DNA of 64,000 bases from an uncultured Flavobacteriaceae bacterium (GTDB lineage: Bacteria; Bacteroidota; Bacteroidia; Flavobacteriales; Flavobacteriaceae), in contig CANKUU010000001.1 in NCBI GenBank assembly GCA_947486785.1, positions 310,001 through 374,000 of the forward strand, written 5' to 3'. Shown piece after piece: positions 16,800 through 26,400 of the stretch (its first letter is position 1; the number at the start of each line of letters is the position of its first letter). The translations under genes were made by a program, and so were the position numbers. The notes under the pieces were generated by a model. The model was not told the DNA's origin. It saw only the letters and a list, made by a program, of their open reading frames with translations, and ran no database searches.

Positions 16800-17669
16800 T
16801 TAAACAAAAATATCTAAGATTAAAACGCCTATTAAACCCATAATCGCGACGGTGGTTTCCATGATGGGTCAAGTTTTTAGGGTGTCTTTTATAGAGAGAT
16901 TAAAATATTCTTTGAAAAGCCAAAAGCCGACATCATTGACATGAGAAAGCATTATGCTGCCCGAGCCTATTGCAAGTGCCATTAGCTCTGGACTACCGCC
17001 TGAATTTTCTAAAAGTGGTAATGCAATTCCAGCAGCAGTTAAGCCTGCAACTGTTGCAGAACCTACGGATATATGGATAATGCTTGCAATGAGCCATGCT
17101 AGTACTAACGGCGAAACTGAATATTCTTTGAGTATATTTCCTATATATTGGCTAACGCCACTATCAATAAGCACTTCTTTTAAAGCTCCGGCCCCAGCAA
17201 CAATAATTGCAGGAATCGCAACGATGATACCGTAAAGTAGTGTTTTGCCAATATTGGCTTTAAACATAACAGCAATACCCGTTGGAGCAGGATGAGGTGG
17301 TAAGTAACCATGAGTTACTGAAAGAGAAGCTAACATGGGTATGCCAACAATGAAACTTGTGAGTACTACCGCCCATTTAATATTTTTATTTCCAAATTTA
17401 GCTACAAGTTTTGCGGTGTTTTGTTGTGCTGCCCCGCTATCAGCAACTAGCTTGACCAGCATAGTGCCTAAGCTAAGTATTAAAATTAAGCTGCCTAAAG
17501 TTTTGCTAAGTCCAGTTTCAATTGATTTTATTACCTCCAAGATTGCCATATTATTGCCAACACCCACAAAAATAGAAACCAAAATAAACGCGATAAATGC
17601 ATTTAGTTTGAAATGGGCAATGAGTAGAAATAAAAAGAAGATTCCTAGGAGAACAATTGCGATTGGCAT
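16800..17669 (-). pseudogene. GntP-family permease, internally deleted pseudogene
   Basis: The product would be a gluconate:H+ symporter/GntP permease, normally about 440 residues with 12-14 membrane helices. Here only 266 codons precede a TGA (16869-16871). Compared with the E. coli GntT sequence as I remember it, ~31 residues are missing after VLTSFIVGIP, where the frame jumps to LASLSVTHG, and ~135 after IVAIPAIIVAG, jumping to AGALKEVLIDSG. The TGA replaces the tryptophan expected after KDTLKT, and reading through it gives 22 more codons ending VLILDIFV at a TAA at 16800-16802. Both deletions are in frame. An upstream ATG at 17741 lies inside a hairpin, so I use 17669. Confidence 0.85.
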
Positions 17670-17707
17670 AGCAAATAGGTATTTGGCTATTTTAAATATA
17701 CCAAAAT

Positions 17708-17746
17708 AAAAAATGCATGCCAACCTAAAGCTAACATGCATTTTTT
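17708..17746. terminator. Perfect 12-bp hairpin with A/T flanks
   Basis: AAAAAATGCATG (17708-17719) pairs exactly with CATGCATTTTTT (17735-17746) around a 15-base loop. The U-run follows the stem in both directions, so it could terminate transcription from either side. It lies between the aquaporin stop and the permease pseudogene start and overlaps an extended permease frame, which argues against that longer start. Confidence 0.65.
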
Positions 17747-17758
17747 TATTCTCTTCTA

Positions 17759-17794
17759 ATTTTAAATAGCAAAATGTACCTTGCTATTTAAAAT
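17759..17794. terminator. Perfect 14-bp hairpin after aquaporin
   Basis: ATTTTAAATAGCAA (17759-17772) pairs without mismatch with TTGCTATTTAAAAT (17781-17794) around an 8-base loop. It begins 3 bases after the aquaporin stop codon on the minus strand and is followed by a second hairpin. The A/T-rich stem ends make an intrinsic terminator likely. Confidence 0.65.
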
Positions 17795-17797
17795 CTT

Positions 17798-18493
17798 TTA
17801 ATCGTTGGTTTCTGGCGAAAGGTTCTTATAAACTAAGCCAGCCAATATTGCACCAACGATAGGCGCAACCCAAAATAACCAAAGCTGACCCATTGCCCAT
17901 CCTCCTTCTGCAAAAAGAGCTTGACTAGTACTTCTTGCAGGGTTTACAGAAGTATTTGTAACAGGTATACTAATTAGGTGTATTAGCGTTAGAGATAAGC
18001 CAATTGCTAAACCAGCTAAATACTTTGGGGCTTTTGAGTGAGTGGTGCCTAATATAACTATTAGGAACATAAAGGTCATAACAATTTCAGTTAGAAGCGC
18101 AGATAGCATACTAAACTTTTCTGGAGAATGTTCGCCAAATCCGTTTGCAGCAAAACCCCCAACACCTTCGAAACCTGCCTTGCCTGAAACGATGGTATAA
18201 AGAATGGCAGCACCGGCAATTGCTCCTAGTACTTGAGAAACAATATACGGTAATAAGTCTTTGGCATCAAAACGACCACCCATCCATAAACCAATAGAGA
18301 CAGCAGGGTTTAAGTGACAGCCCGAAATATGACCTATGGCATAAGCCATAGTAACTACAGTTAAGCCAAAAGCAAGTGATACTCCTACAAAGCCAATTCC
18401 TAAATCAGGAATACCGGCTGCAAGAACAGCACTACCACAACCACCAAGCACTAGCCATAGTGTTCCAATAAATTCTGCGATTAATTTTTTCAT
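17798..18493 (-). CDS. aqpZ: Aquaporin Z-type water channel
   Basis: A 231-residue major intrinsic protein with six membrane helices and both half-helix NPA boxes: HLNPAVS (NPA at 62-64) and SVNPARS (NPA at 184-186). Arg187 directly after the second box and His172 in helix 5 are the aromatic/arginine-filter residues typical of water-selective AqpZ rather than glycerol facilitators. It acts in the inner membrane as a tetrameric water pore. The gene stands alone, closed by two tandem hairpins on its 3' side. Confidence 0.93.
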   Translation of the reverse strand: MKKLIAEFIGTLWLVLGGCGSAVLAAGIPDLGIGFVGVSLAFGLTVVTMAYAIGHISGCHLNPAVSIGLWMGGRFDAKDLLPYIVSQVLGAIAGAAILYTIVSGKAGFEGVGGFAANGFGEHSPEKFSMLSALLTEIVMTFMFLIVILGTTHSKAPKYLAGLAIGLSLTLIHLISIPVTNTSVNPARSTSQALFAEGGWAMGQLWLFWVAPIVGAILAGLVYKNLSPETND

Positions 18494-18622
18494 TTTAAAA
18501 TAGTATTTTAATTAGTGTTTTTGTTTGAGCGGATAAAGTACTTAAAATTTAGTTAATTTCATGAAAAAAAATATGTTTTAAAGAATGTAAAGACTAGTTG
18601 CCAGGTATTTATAAGATATTTC

Positions 18623-19273
18623 TTACTCTTCAAGTTCGGTAATTTTTTTCTCGTATAATTTTTTACTTTCTGTTACGGCAACATTAAGTTCAGACATAAT
18701 ATCCGCAACTCGATCTTCAATACTTTTCATTTGATTATTGATATCGTCAAAAGAATTTAAAGCCGCCGCTACTTCTAAAGCTTTTACAACTTCGACAGCA
18801 TCGCTGTGCAGTAAACGTAGTTTATTAATAGCTTTTGAGGTGTTTTCTAGGGTGCTATTGTACTTATTTTGCGCTTTTTCAATTGCAATATTTAAAGTTT
18901 TTTTACTTTTTTCGTCGCTTAAACTGTTTGTTTGTGTTTGCATGGCAGTAAATAGATTAGATGCATGTGTTTTAAGATCTAAATACTCCTTGTTCAGGTT
19001 TTCTACTCTTTTGTTCACTTTTTCCCAATCACCATACACCTTTGCAAACTCTTTATCCTCATTTTTTGTGCCTTCTAAGGCACTTTTAAGGGCATTTAAT
19101 GTTTCCAGACCCTTGTTTACTTTTTTGTTAGCTACTTCTTTCTTTTTCTCGAAAGAAGATACAGTAGATTTAAATTTTTCTTTAAGACGAATTAAATCTT
19201 CTGGACTTTTATCTTTCCAACATGACACGAACAAAAGAGAAAAAAGGGAGATAAAGACAATTTTTTTAATCAT
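18623..19273 (-). CDS. Coiled-coil lipoprotein of unknown function
   Basis: A 216-residue protein with a lipoprotein signal ending LLFVSC (Cys18), so it is anchored in a membrane facing the periplasm. The remainder is almost entirely charged helix with heptad-like spacing (EKFKSTVSSFEKKKEVANK, WEKVNKRVENLNKEY) and no glycine- or proline-rich domain, so an extended coiled coil is likely. I recognise no named family. It lies 35 bases downstream of the metallophosphoesterase gene on the same strand and may share its transcript. An open frame on the opposite strand is a shadow. Confidence 0.75.
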   Translation of the reverse strand: MIKKIVFISLFSLLFVSCWKDKSPEDLIRLKEKFKSTVSSFEKKKEVANKKVNKGLETLNALKSALEGTKNEDKEFAKVYGDWEKVNKRVENLNKEYLDLKTHASNLFTAMQTQTNSLSDEKSKKTLNIAIEKAQNKYNSTLENTSKAINKLRLLHSDAVEVVKALEVAAALNSFDDINNQMKSIEDRVADIMSELNVAVTESKKLYEKKITELEE

Positions 19274-19308
19274 GGTTTTCTGTTTATAATGAGAATTATT
19301 TAAATTTT

Positions 19309-20202
19309 TCAGGATTGATAATCAACTAATTTTTGTGGTCCTTCGAGTACTTTTCTAACAATTTGTAGTGTGCCATCATCTTTAGATGCTATTTGCCATT
19401 TTATAAGACATATAGTGCCATTTTCAATTTCTATACCCGTTATACTACGTGGATGAACACAGCTACCATCATTAAATAAAGGTATTTCACCTGGTTCTGG
19501 AAATCGTGGGCGATGTGTGTGACCTACGATGGTGAGTAATGATTTTTTTTCTAAAATCCATTTTTTAATTCGACGTTCAACTTTTTTTAATTCGATATAA
19601 TTTCGAGCAGGGCTGGTTGGATCAGCAGTTCCCCAAACTTGAAGAGGTTTCCATAACACTCGAACCAAGAAGCGTCCCCAACGCCAAAAAGAATAGTTCC
19701 ACCAATCGGCTTGATGCCCGTGGGTTAAAAATAGTTCTTGACCTGTATCTGAATGTTTAAGTATTATTGCTTCTTCATATTTTAGACCGTTTAAAAATTC
19801 TTTTTCACAGTCCTCAACAGAATCAAAATAGTAATCTAAATGTTTTTTAACATACTCGGGGTTTTTATAAACCATGTCATGATTTCCCCAAATCATGTGT
19901 AAGCGGTTTTGTAAGTGAAACTGCCTAATAAGCATAAATACATTTTTATGGGCTAAAAAAATAGATTCAAACCTATGATTTTCCCATAGTTCGTCGCCAT
20001 CACCAAGCTCAATATATTCAAAATCGTTGTTAAAATAATATTTTAATGCATGAAAATAAATGTTTCTGTTTTTTGCAAAATCATCGGCAAAACTATTATC
20101 TCCACGATGACAATCACTAAATAATATAAACTTTGAGCTATCGTTAAAAGGCACAATTTTAGCTTTGCTGTAGGCTCTATTTAACCTTTCTTTAGATGAC
20201 AT
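19309..20202 (-). CDS. Calcineurin-like metallophosphoesterase
   Basis: A 297-residue metallophosphoesterase with the complete metal-binding set in order: FSDCHRGD (D-x-H), ELGDGDELWE (GD), IWGNHDMVY (GNHD), LTHGHQADWW (H) and VGHTHRP (GHTH). No signal peptide or membrane helix is evident, so it is cytosolic. The family includes UDP-2,3-diacylglucosamine hydrolases (LpxH/LpxI-like), diadenosine tetraphosphatases and phosphodiesterases; the GDGDELWE segment resembles LpxH-type enzymes but the sequence does not decide. It is followed by a coiled-coil lipoprotein gene. Confidence 0.85.
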   Translation of the reverse strand: MSSKERLNRAYSKAKIVPFNDSSKFILFSDCHRGDNSFADDFAKNRNIYFHALKYYFNNDFEYIELGDGDELWENHRFESIFLAHKNVFMLIRQFHLQNRLHMIWGNHDMVYKNPEYVKKHLDYYFDSVEDCEKEFLNGLKYEEAIILKHSDTGQELFLTHGHQADWWNYSFWRWGRFLVRVLWKPLQVWGTADPTSPARNYIELKKVERRIKKWILEKKSLLTIVGHTHRPRFPEPGEIPLFNDGSCVHPRSITGIEIENGTICLIKWQIASKDDGTLQIVRKVLEGPQKLVDYQS

Positions 20203-20350
20203 GAACTTTATTTTTTATAAATATCTGAAAACATAAAAATATATGACCCTTTTTATAAAATTTACTTCTAAAATTTTAAAACTAGCCTCGTATTTTAACC
20301 TGCAATTTTTTCAATTTATTACGATTAAATATAAGCGAATATTCTAGTGA

Positions 20351-21202
20351 CTAGTTAAGCGTGTAGGTGTATAAATTACCTCCGGTATCTTCTCTTATTT
20401 CATCGGATAACAACAGTGTTTTATTTGAGGTGAAGCATACCGATTCTAATTGTGTTCTAATACCTAAGTCTATTTCGTTAATTTTTGCTTTTTGAAGCTC
20501 ATCTATTAAAAAATCTGTAATTATCCAAAGCTTACCGTAACTTAAGAGCACTATGGTTGTAGCATCTGGAGAAATTGCTGCTGCGGTTACTTTACAGGTT
20601 TTCGAATCTAAACAAAGATTTAGTTTGCCTACTAATTTTGCCTCATAATCTCCTATTTCGCTAGGTATTTTATAAATAAGGGTTTGCCCTTTAAAAGGAT
20701 GAGCTCTGTTTTTTGTAAAAATATAAAGACTGCCTGCATGATAAAAAAAGGCTTCGGCATCATACCATAAATTGCTTTTTTTAGGAGGAAATTTTTTTTG
20801 TTCTGGGTATCTGAATCTAATATGAGATGCCTTTATTTTAGAGCTAGCTTCTTTTTCTGGGTTAGGGACTTTTAACACTACTAAATTTTTTCTTTTGTTG
20901 GCATTGTTGCCGAAATCGCCAATATATAGATTGCCTTTTTTATCTTTAGTGAGGTCTTCCCAATCAATATTTTTTGCATTTTTTACTTGTAATTTCTTTA
21001 TAATACGACCTTTAAAATCGGTTTTATAAATATGATTGCTATTGCCACTATCTTCAATCAGCCAAGCAGTCGATTTTGAATAAGAAACAATACCTGAGGT
21101 TTCATTGAGTTTTTTTGGAAGTTTTTCTATAGGCATAAGTTGCCCATGGTTTGTACAACAATGTAAAAGGCAAAAAATCAGTAGAAAGAAAATTAATCTC
21201 AT
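20351..21202 (-). CDS. Secreted beta-propeller-like protein (SdiA-regulated-like)
   Basis: A 283-residue exported protein. The first 14 residues are a hydrophobic signal followed by two cysteines (Cys15/Cys16), so it may be a lipoprotein. The rest carries LNETSGIV, WLIEDSGNSN, NIDWEDLTKD, LYIGDFGNN and YDAEAFF, the recurrent motifs of a six-bladed propeller family often called SdiA-regulated-like or esterase-like/phytase-like. The role is unknown; calcium or ligand binding on the propeller face is possible. It directly follows the GyrI-like gene (1-base gap) and is probably the end of that operon. Confidence 0.65.
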   Translation of the reverse strand: MRLIFFLLIFCLLHCCTNHGQLMPIEKLPKKLNETSGIVSYSKSTAWLIEDSGNSNHIYKTDFKGRIIKKLQVKNAKNIDWEDLTKDKKGNLYIGDFGNNANKRKNLVVLKVPNPEKEASSKIKASHIRFRYPEQKKFPPKKSNLWYDAEAFFYHAGSLYIFTKNRAHPFKGQTLIYKIPSEIGDYEAKLVGKLNLCLDSKTCKVTAAAISPDATTIVLLSYGKLWIITDFLIDELQKAKINEIDLGIRTQLESVCFTSNKTLLLSDEIREDTGGNLYTYTLN

Positions 21203-21203
21203 A

Positions 21204-22097
21204 CTAATCTTTTAAGGGCATATAGACTTCGGCTTTCCATTGTAATTCATTTCCACCCATGTTCGGGTTGGTGTAAAAAATTTCAAATGGTTTTTCTTCA
21301 ATGTTTAATCCTTCCTTTTTGGCATAATCGATTAAAGCATACCAAGCCCGATCTGAAGTGATGTAATTGCCATTATAAACAGATTTTATCGCTTTTTTTC
21401 TGGCTATTGGTTTGTATTTTAAATGTTTTATTTTTATTAATGAGTCGGGCTTTACTATAGGGTAACAAAAGTTAAATGTAACAGTATCTTGTTGCATGTT
21501 CCAATTTTCTACTTCGATAAATGGCGGGCCATCAAGCTCGATATTATTTTCAATTATAACGCTATTCAAAAAGGAATAGTTTTGCATCATGTGCAATGCT
21601 TTGTCCTTTTGATGGCTTTTGAAGGAGAGGTAAGCACAATATTTTGGAGCGATCTCATCTATGCCAACTAGGGAGACTTTAAAATTTTCTGTATGCTCCT
21701 TAATAGCTAACATAAGGTCTTTCAAAGTTTTTTTTGTGCGTTTCTCAAAGTCAGTTTCTTTAAAAATGATGCTAATTCTGTTTGTTAAGCTGTTATTGAC
21801 GTCTTTTACGTATACCTTTACTTGTGATGTGGAATCATTCAAAGACTTTATGTTCCATTGGTAATTGTGCAAAGAGTCATTGAATTGCATTTGGTGCGTA
21901 AAATTAGTTACATCTTTTTGGTGCAGTAGGTGGGAGTTTTCTAAACCATTTGCCCATAATTTAATAGTTTGGTTAACCGTACCTGGTATAGCTTTGGTTT
22001 TGAAGGTTACCAGAAAATCACTAGGCCAAATAAACAAATACCATGCTATTGTTCCAATAATGAGTAGAGCAAAAATAAGACCAAGCTTTTTTTTCAT
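21204..22097 (-). CDS. Membrane-anchored protein with GyrI-like domain
   Basis: A 297-residue protein with one N-terminal hydrophobic segment (residues 3-25) that should anchor it in the inner membrane facing outward. The middle contains a SRPBCC/cyclase-like stretch, and the C-terminal ~80 residues (YNGNYITSDRAWYALIDYAKKEG, FEIFYTNPN) resemble a GyrI-like/AraC-effector-binding small-molecule domain. The start is the ATG at 22095-22097; the longer frame uses TTG at 22112 inside the upstream gene. It follows the haloperoxidase-like gene by 1 base and precedes a propeller protein, so it is operonic with both. Function unknown. Confidence 0.65.
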   Translation of the reverse strand: MKKKLGLIFALLIIGTIAWYLFIWPSDFLVTFKTKAIPGTVNQTIKLWANGLENSHLLHQKDVTNFTHQMQFNDSLHNYQWNIKSLNDSTSQVKVYVKDVNNSLTNRISIIFKETDFEKRTKKTLKDLMLAIKEHTENFKVSLVGIDEIAPKYCAYLSFKSHQKDKALHMMQNYSFLNSVIIENNIELDGPPFIEVENWNMQQDTVTFNFCYPIVKPDSLIKIKHLKYKPIARKKAIKSVYNGNYITSDRAWYALIDYAKKEGLNIEEKPFEIFYTNPNMGGNELQWKAEVYMPLKD

Positions 22098-22098
22098 A

Positions 22099-23454
22099 TT
22101 AATTTTTGGCAACCATAATTTTGTTGCTCATTTTTATTTTGTTGATAACAAATTTCCCTAAATCTCGGCCCTGTTTTACGCCAATTTCTACGGCTGCACG
22201 GTAATGAATACCTCCATACATTCTACTTATTGCAGCTTCGTCGGCAGCTTTGTTAAATGATGAGAAACTTCGAACAGGAAGGCCATAAGGCAATTCGGTA
22301 TCATCGTCAAAGCTAAAATTATCACCAAAAATATCGGTTAATGCGGTCGATGCGGCTCCAGAAACTACACTATGACCACTCGTATATTCTGGAAAAGGTG
22401 GTGTTTGTAAAACTGGTTTCCAGTTTTGGTCAATATGCTCATTAATAAGCGTCTCAGGACGTATAAGATTACTTCGATATTTTTCATCCCAGCAGCTAAT
22501 AAAGGCATCTGCCATTGCTATAGATGCTTTGGTATATGCATAAAGAGTTTTGTGAAAATCACTATTTGTTTTTCTACTTGCTATCTTGGTAATACCCATC
22601 CAATGAGCCCCTGGGGTTATTTTTTTGGTAGCAAACATTAAATGTCCACGAGTAACAGAAACGTAAGGGTTGCAATCCCAAAATTGGGCTATTTTTATTT
22701 CTTCTGAGGTGTCACCCTTGGTAGTAATTTGATTACTTATATTATATACTTCAATAAGTTCTTTGTAGAAATCAGAATCTTTTTCTAGAGAAAAAACTGG
22801 GGGAGGAATAGGTTTAAATTGTGCTGCAGAATCCATGGCAAAAGGGCGTATTTTATTCCAATGTGGTTCTATGCTTTCCATATATGCAGGTGGCGTGGGC
22901 TGCCATCTAGAGGGGTCATCTGTATTTACCGTAAATTTTGGCATGGTACGGGTTTGGTTATAATTATCTTTGGCCATCCACGCAGCGATATGTTCGGCTA
23001 CTTCTAAGCCATATTTTTTCGAGTCAGTAAATACCGTCTCATTTTTAGTTCTCCAAATTTGATATAAACTATCTCTAAATACTTCCATTTTATCCTCAGA
23101 AAAAATCAACCTTTTATTGAGTTCTATATGCGCTACCATAGCAGCAAGTTCATAATTAATTTTTTTGGTAGCATCAGGTTTTGGTATCGGGGTTAATTCT
23201 TTTAATTGACCCGCTAAAGAATTGTAATCGTCATTGTGAAGGGTCATAATCTCATAAGCAGCAATATTAGGATAAGCAAAAATACGGCTAGCTACGGGCG
23301 GTGAAAAAATATCATGTATCATGATTTCTGTAACCTTGTCTATAGAAGCGTGCAGATCTTCTGAAGAAATTGATATTGGTTCCTCAGTCTTTTTGGTTTC
23401 TGTACATGATACTATTAAAAGTATAATAGCAAATGATAGCAATATATGTTTCAT
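22099..23454 (-). CDS. Vanadium haloperoxidase/PAP2-like lipoprotein
   Basis: A 451-residue lipoprotein (signal ends LLIVSC, Cys17) of the vanadium-dependent haloperoxidase/PAP2 phosphatase superfamily. It keeps the K-x6-R-P motif (Lys325 to Arg332-Pro333), the S-G-H motif (359-361 in YTSGHSVVSG) and the third motif SRMYGGIHYRA (410-420), with vanadate- or phosphate-binding Arg411 and His417. The acidic residue usually four positions after this His is alanine (421). Haloperoxidase or acid phosphatase activity cannot be told apart. It is 10 bases downstream of two tandem FG-GAP/UnbV lipoprotein genes, a recurrent pairing in Bacteroidota as far as I recall. Confidence 0.85.
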   Translation of the reverse strand: MKHILLSFAIILLIVSCTETKKTEEPISISSEDLHASIDKVTEIMIHDIFSPPVASRIFAYPNIAAYEIMTLHNDDYNSLAGQLKELTPIPKPDATKKINYELAAMVAHIELNKRLIFSEDKMEVFRDSLYQIWRTKNETVFTDSKKYGLEVAEHIAAWMAKDNYNQTRTMPKFTVNTDDPSRWQPTPPAYMESIEPHWNKIRPFAMDSAAQFKPIPPPVFSLEKDSDFYKELIEVYNISNQITTKGDTSEEIKIAQFWDCNPYVSVTRGHLMFATKKITPGAHWMGITKIASRKTNSDFHKTLYAYTKASIAMADAFISCWDEKYRSNLIRPETLINEHIDQNWKPVLQTPPFPEYTSGHSVVSGAASTALTDIFGDNFSFDDDTELPYGLPVRSFSSFNKAADEAAISRMYGGIHYRAAVEIGVKQGRDLGKFVINKIKMSNKIMVAKN

Positions 23455-23464
23455 TTTTCTTGCT

Positions 23465-26400
23465 TTATTCTGTTAATCGATATACTTGTGCCTTATCATT
23501 ATTGATTGTAATTAATAAATAAGGCTGGTTGTTAAATGTAATTATATTTAAATTTCTGACTGATTTTTGGGCAATTTTTAATCCGATTTTATCGCCCATA
23601 ATTATGTTTTTTTCATTGTTTATTAAAGCGCCTGAGAAAGAATCAAATCGGCCATGATAGGGTTTGACTCCAAAGTAATTTCCAGCGACTAGAAGCTCTT
23701 TTTTTCCATCGTGGTCAAAGTCATAAGTTAGTAACGCCATTATTGGAGCGAATTGTAAAAGATTGTTAAAGGGGGTGAAAGTAAATTTTCCATTTTCATT
23801 TCGTAAAAAACCAGAACGCAATTCACTAACATGTAATGTAGTTGATTTTTTTAAAGCTTTTTCTCCCAGAATTTCACTAATTGTTTTACCTGCAAAGTCA
23901 TTATATGTAGTAAATTTTTTTCTTAGCGAGACTAACTGGCCAGAAAGCTCATCTAAACTTTCTAAGGGGTAGTATTTTTTGTCTTTTTCGGTAGCGACAA
24001 TTGTTTCAGTTTGACCATTGTTGTCAAAATCACCGTAATACATTTTCATGGGTGAAGCTTCGCTGGCTTTGAATTTACTGTTAGTTCCCCAATTCCCTAA
24101 GACATAATCGGTGTCACCATCATCATCAATATCAAAGGGGATAATACGCTGCCAAAGTCCGTGAAGATCGTTGCCAATAGGGTTTACTTTTGTTAACTTC
24201 CCATCCTTATTTTCAAAAAAGTTAGGAGACATCCATTCTCCAACAACAATAAGGTCTTTTGTTCCATCTTCATTGAAGTCATGCCATAGGGCATCAGTAA
24301 CCATACCTACTTTTTGAAGGGCATTATTATCTTCAATAGCGAAATTACCGTTAGTGTTTTTTAATAAGAACGAGTTGGGTTTTTTTCCAAAATCGTTAGA
24401 AACGGCTTGGTTGCCAACAAATACATCTAAATCTCCATCGTTATCATAATCATGTGCTGTTATAACAGCAGCGTTTTCAAAATAATCAGGTAGTGCTTTT
24501 TTTTCAAAACCATCTTCGTTTTGTTGGTAATAAGAATCTAGCAAAGGCTTCATTTTGTTGAAGAAGTCAGCACCTCCAGAGCCTAACAAGATATCATTTT
24601 TATGGTCATTGTTGAAATCGGCTATTATTGCAGCTACATCTTCTTTAATCGAATCTTTTGCAATGGAAGGAACATGCTTTGGTATAAATGCTGTGTCATT
24701 TTGAACATAAATTTTAGATGCAATATGCTTAGAACCTCCAAAGAAAACGTCTACTAATCCATCATTGTTAATATCGCCTAAAGCTGTTGCAGGTCCTCTA
24801 TCAGATATTTGATAAGGAATTAATTTTTGTCTATTAAAATCAACATAACGGTCTTCTTTGTGAGTGAAGTTAATGCCTAGGTTGCCTTTAACTTTGGCGA
24901 ACAACTTCTTGTCTTTTTGTTTTAGTGAGGTGTAGTTAAAAGGCTTTGTGTTTTCTGGTTTAACAACAAGCGTTTGGTTTACTTCAATATCTCTTAAAAT
25001 TTGATAGGTGCCATCTGGCCAAATAATGCGTAAAGAATCTACTTTCGTTGCCGCACCATAACCAAAATGAATCGTCGGTTCTGAGGATGCTTGAAACCCT
25101 CGCGCGGTATATAGTTCTTTATATTGAAGTTGACTGTTGTGGTATGAATAAACCTTTGTGCCAATGCCAAAGGTGTTCCTCGGTTTATAGTTGAACTTTA
25201 GTTTTAGATAGTTAGCTTTTTTGTTGGTTTGGTTTACATACAACGAAGCAGGTTCATTAGTGTTGTTAATGACTAAATCTAAATCGCCATCTAAATCGAA
25301 ATCGGCCAATGCGGTTGCACCCGATTTTAGGGTATCGTTAGTAATCCATTTTTTTGATTTATCTATAAATTTTAAATCTTTAGCACCTTTAAAAATATAG
25401 TTGTGAACGCCCCCTGAAGGCATTAGAGCCAATGCTTTTTTATCAACTAATTTGGTGTTGTTTATTTTTTTTTGAATTTGTTCATTAGAAACAAAATTTA
25501 TGTAGTCAAGATTGTTAGGGCGTTTTACAATGCCGTTGCTAATAAAAATATCTTGCATACCATCTTGGTCATAATCACCAAATAAAGCGCTCCAGCTCCA
25601 ATCTGTTGCGGCTACACCGCTAAGAAGAGCAGTTTCTGCATAGTTTCCTTCTTGATTATTTACAAACAGCATGTTTCGTGTGTATTGATAGTGGTAGCCA
25701 AAGCGTTCTACTCTCAATTTTTGCGTTTGTACGTCGTTAGCACCCTCTGATGATTTTAGTATTTTTTCATCTTCGGGTAACATATCTAAAGAAATAATAT
25801 CTGGCCATCCGTCGTGATTGATATCTGCTACATCATTTCCCATTGAAAAACGTGAGGTGTGACCAAAATATTGACGTAGAGATTCAGAAAAAGTACCGTC
25901 GCCGTTATTTAGATAGTAATAGTCATCCTCATGAAAATCATTACCTACGTAAATATCTGGATATCCATCTTGGTTAAAATCTGAAATCGCAACACCTAAA
26001 CCATAACCGTTTACTCCACCGTATATGCCAGCCTGTTCACTTACGTCAACAAATTTTCCGTTATCATTGCGAAGGAGTTTATCGCCAGTTTGATAATCTC
26101 TTTTTTTTCTTACTTCGGCTTTACCATAAGATTCTTGCGTATGTACTGCATGATTTAAAAGGTACATGTCTAAATCGCCGTCCAAATCATAATCTAAAAA
26201 GGCGGCTGATGAACTGTATGAGTCAAAATCAAGACCGTATTTTGCTGCGCTTTCTGTAAATGTAATTTGGCCAGTTTCTGTTGATATGCCATCATTTATG
26301 TAAAGTTCATTAGAGCCATTAAAGCCGTTGATGCCGACTACAGCGCAAACATAGATATCTAATAAACCATCTCCGTTTATATCGCCCATCACAGCTCCCG

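Noticed and set aside
17670-17741. N-terminal extension of the GntP product
   Set aside because: It is encoded within a perfect hairpin and does not resemble the family, whose start matches MPIAIV at 17669.
18738-19289. 183-codon frame opposite the coiled-coil lipoprotein
   Set aside because: The minus-strand gene has a lipoprotein signal and coherent composition; the opposite frame is Ser/Phe/Leu-rich as expected for an antisense shadow.
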